From Phycisphaerae bacterium (GTDB lineage: Bacteria; Planctomycetota; Phycisphaerae; JAAYCJ01), in assembly GCA_015486815.1 (NCBI GenBank), contig WFQY01000177.1, forward strand, positions 1-5,060: a stretch of 5,060 nucleotides of DNA. Reading direction: 5' to 3'. Below, in pieces: positions 4,983-5,060 of this stretch. A program made the position numbers and the translations under genes. Each line of letters begins with the position of its first letter. Position 1 is the stretch's first letter. Below the pieces are notes generated by a model. The model searched no databases and was not told the DNA's origin. It worked only from the letters and a program-made list of their open reading frames with translations.

Positions 4983-5060
4983 TTACATTATCAATTTTAG
5001 CAAGGTGTTGTAAATCAGAAAATCCGCAACATTCACGCTAGCGCAGGCTTTATATTTCTG
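4983..5060 (-). CDS. Possible C-terminal end of an upstream gene (partial)
   Basis: One minus-strand frame is open from the right edge to TAA at 4985..4983, giving 25 codons that end NVADFLIYNTLLKLIM. The stop lies 4 bases before the ATG of the protease gene, the spacing expected inside an operon, and the protease lacks its own SD. The other two frames contain stops here (one has TAG at 5040..5038). The piece is too short to identify, and an open frame of 25 codons can occur by chance. Confidence 0.35.
   Translation of the reverse strand, partial: QKYKACASVNVADFLIYNTLLKLIM

Noticed and set aside
4975..5037. Upstream gene overlapping the protease start by ATGA
   Set aside because: That frame has an in-frame TAG at 5040..5038 and no usable start between the two stops except an ATG two codons before the end.
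5036..5043. CGCTAGCG palindrome near the right edge
   Set aside because: A single 8-base palindrome with no promoter elements or partner nearby in the window is not informative.

Overview
The window looks like chromosomal DNA of a Planctomycetota bacterium, most likely class Phycisphaerae (Sedimentisphaerales-like). The reasons are a secreted protein with a PEP-CTERM sorting tail, a GntR-headed/LacI-type sugar-sensing regulator, moderate G+C, and intergenic filler built from heptanucleotide repeats and GC-rich hairpins. The taxonomic call is inference; there is no rRNA or other marker gene. Every gene I can support lies on the minus strand, so transcription runs from the right edge to the left edge.

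Right half (5060 to 2752): a compact, probably co-transcribed cluster. The tail of a possible upstream gene ends 4 bases before a CPBP-type intramembrane glutamic protease. The protease stop overlaps the start of a soluble protein resembling DUF2617 (TAATG junction). Twenty bases later comes a polytopic membrane protein whose last helix carries a motif spaced like the C-terminus of cobalamin synthase CobS, with the expected Gly-Asp pair replaced. Its function is unknown.

Middle (2751 to 1502): a 117-base gap holds a good sigma70-type promoter (TTGACA, 17 bases, TATCTT). A perfect 5+3+5 palindrome covers its predicted start point. The promoter drives a 377-residue GntR-wHTH/LacI-sensor regulator, so autoregulation is likely.

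Left half (1501 to 1): the 159-base spacer below the regulator holds two hairpins with interchangeable arms and three clusters of 7-bp repeats of the form NNNCAAT. The last cluster runs into the regulator's stop codon. Next is a PEP-CTERM protein with a concanavalin/LamG-like body. It has two in-frame ATGs 75 bases apart, each with its own strong Shine-Dalgarno sequence in a similar, apparently duplicated context. A 9-bp hairpin separates it from a second secreted protein, cut by the left edge, whose mature N-terminus is clearly related. The two look like a paralogous pair of exported, possibly glycan-binding, proteins.

I see no tRNA, rRNA, CRISPR array, transposase, phage gene or recognisable defence system. 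The most unusual material is the repeat-built spacer, the duplicated translation start, the operator-like palindrome and the CobS-like membrane protein.
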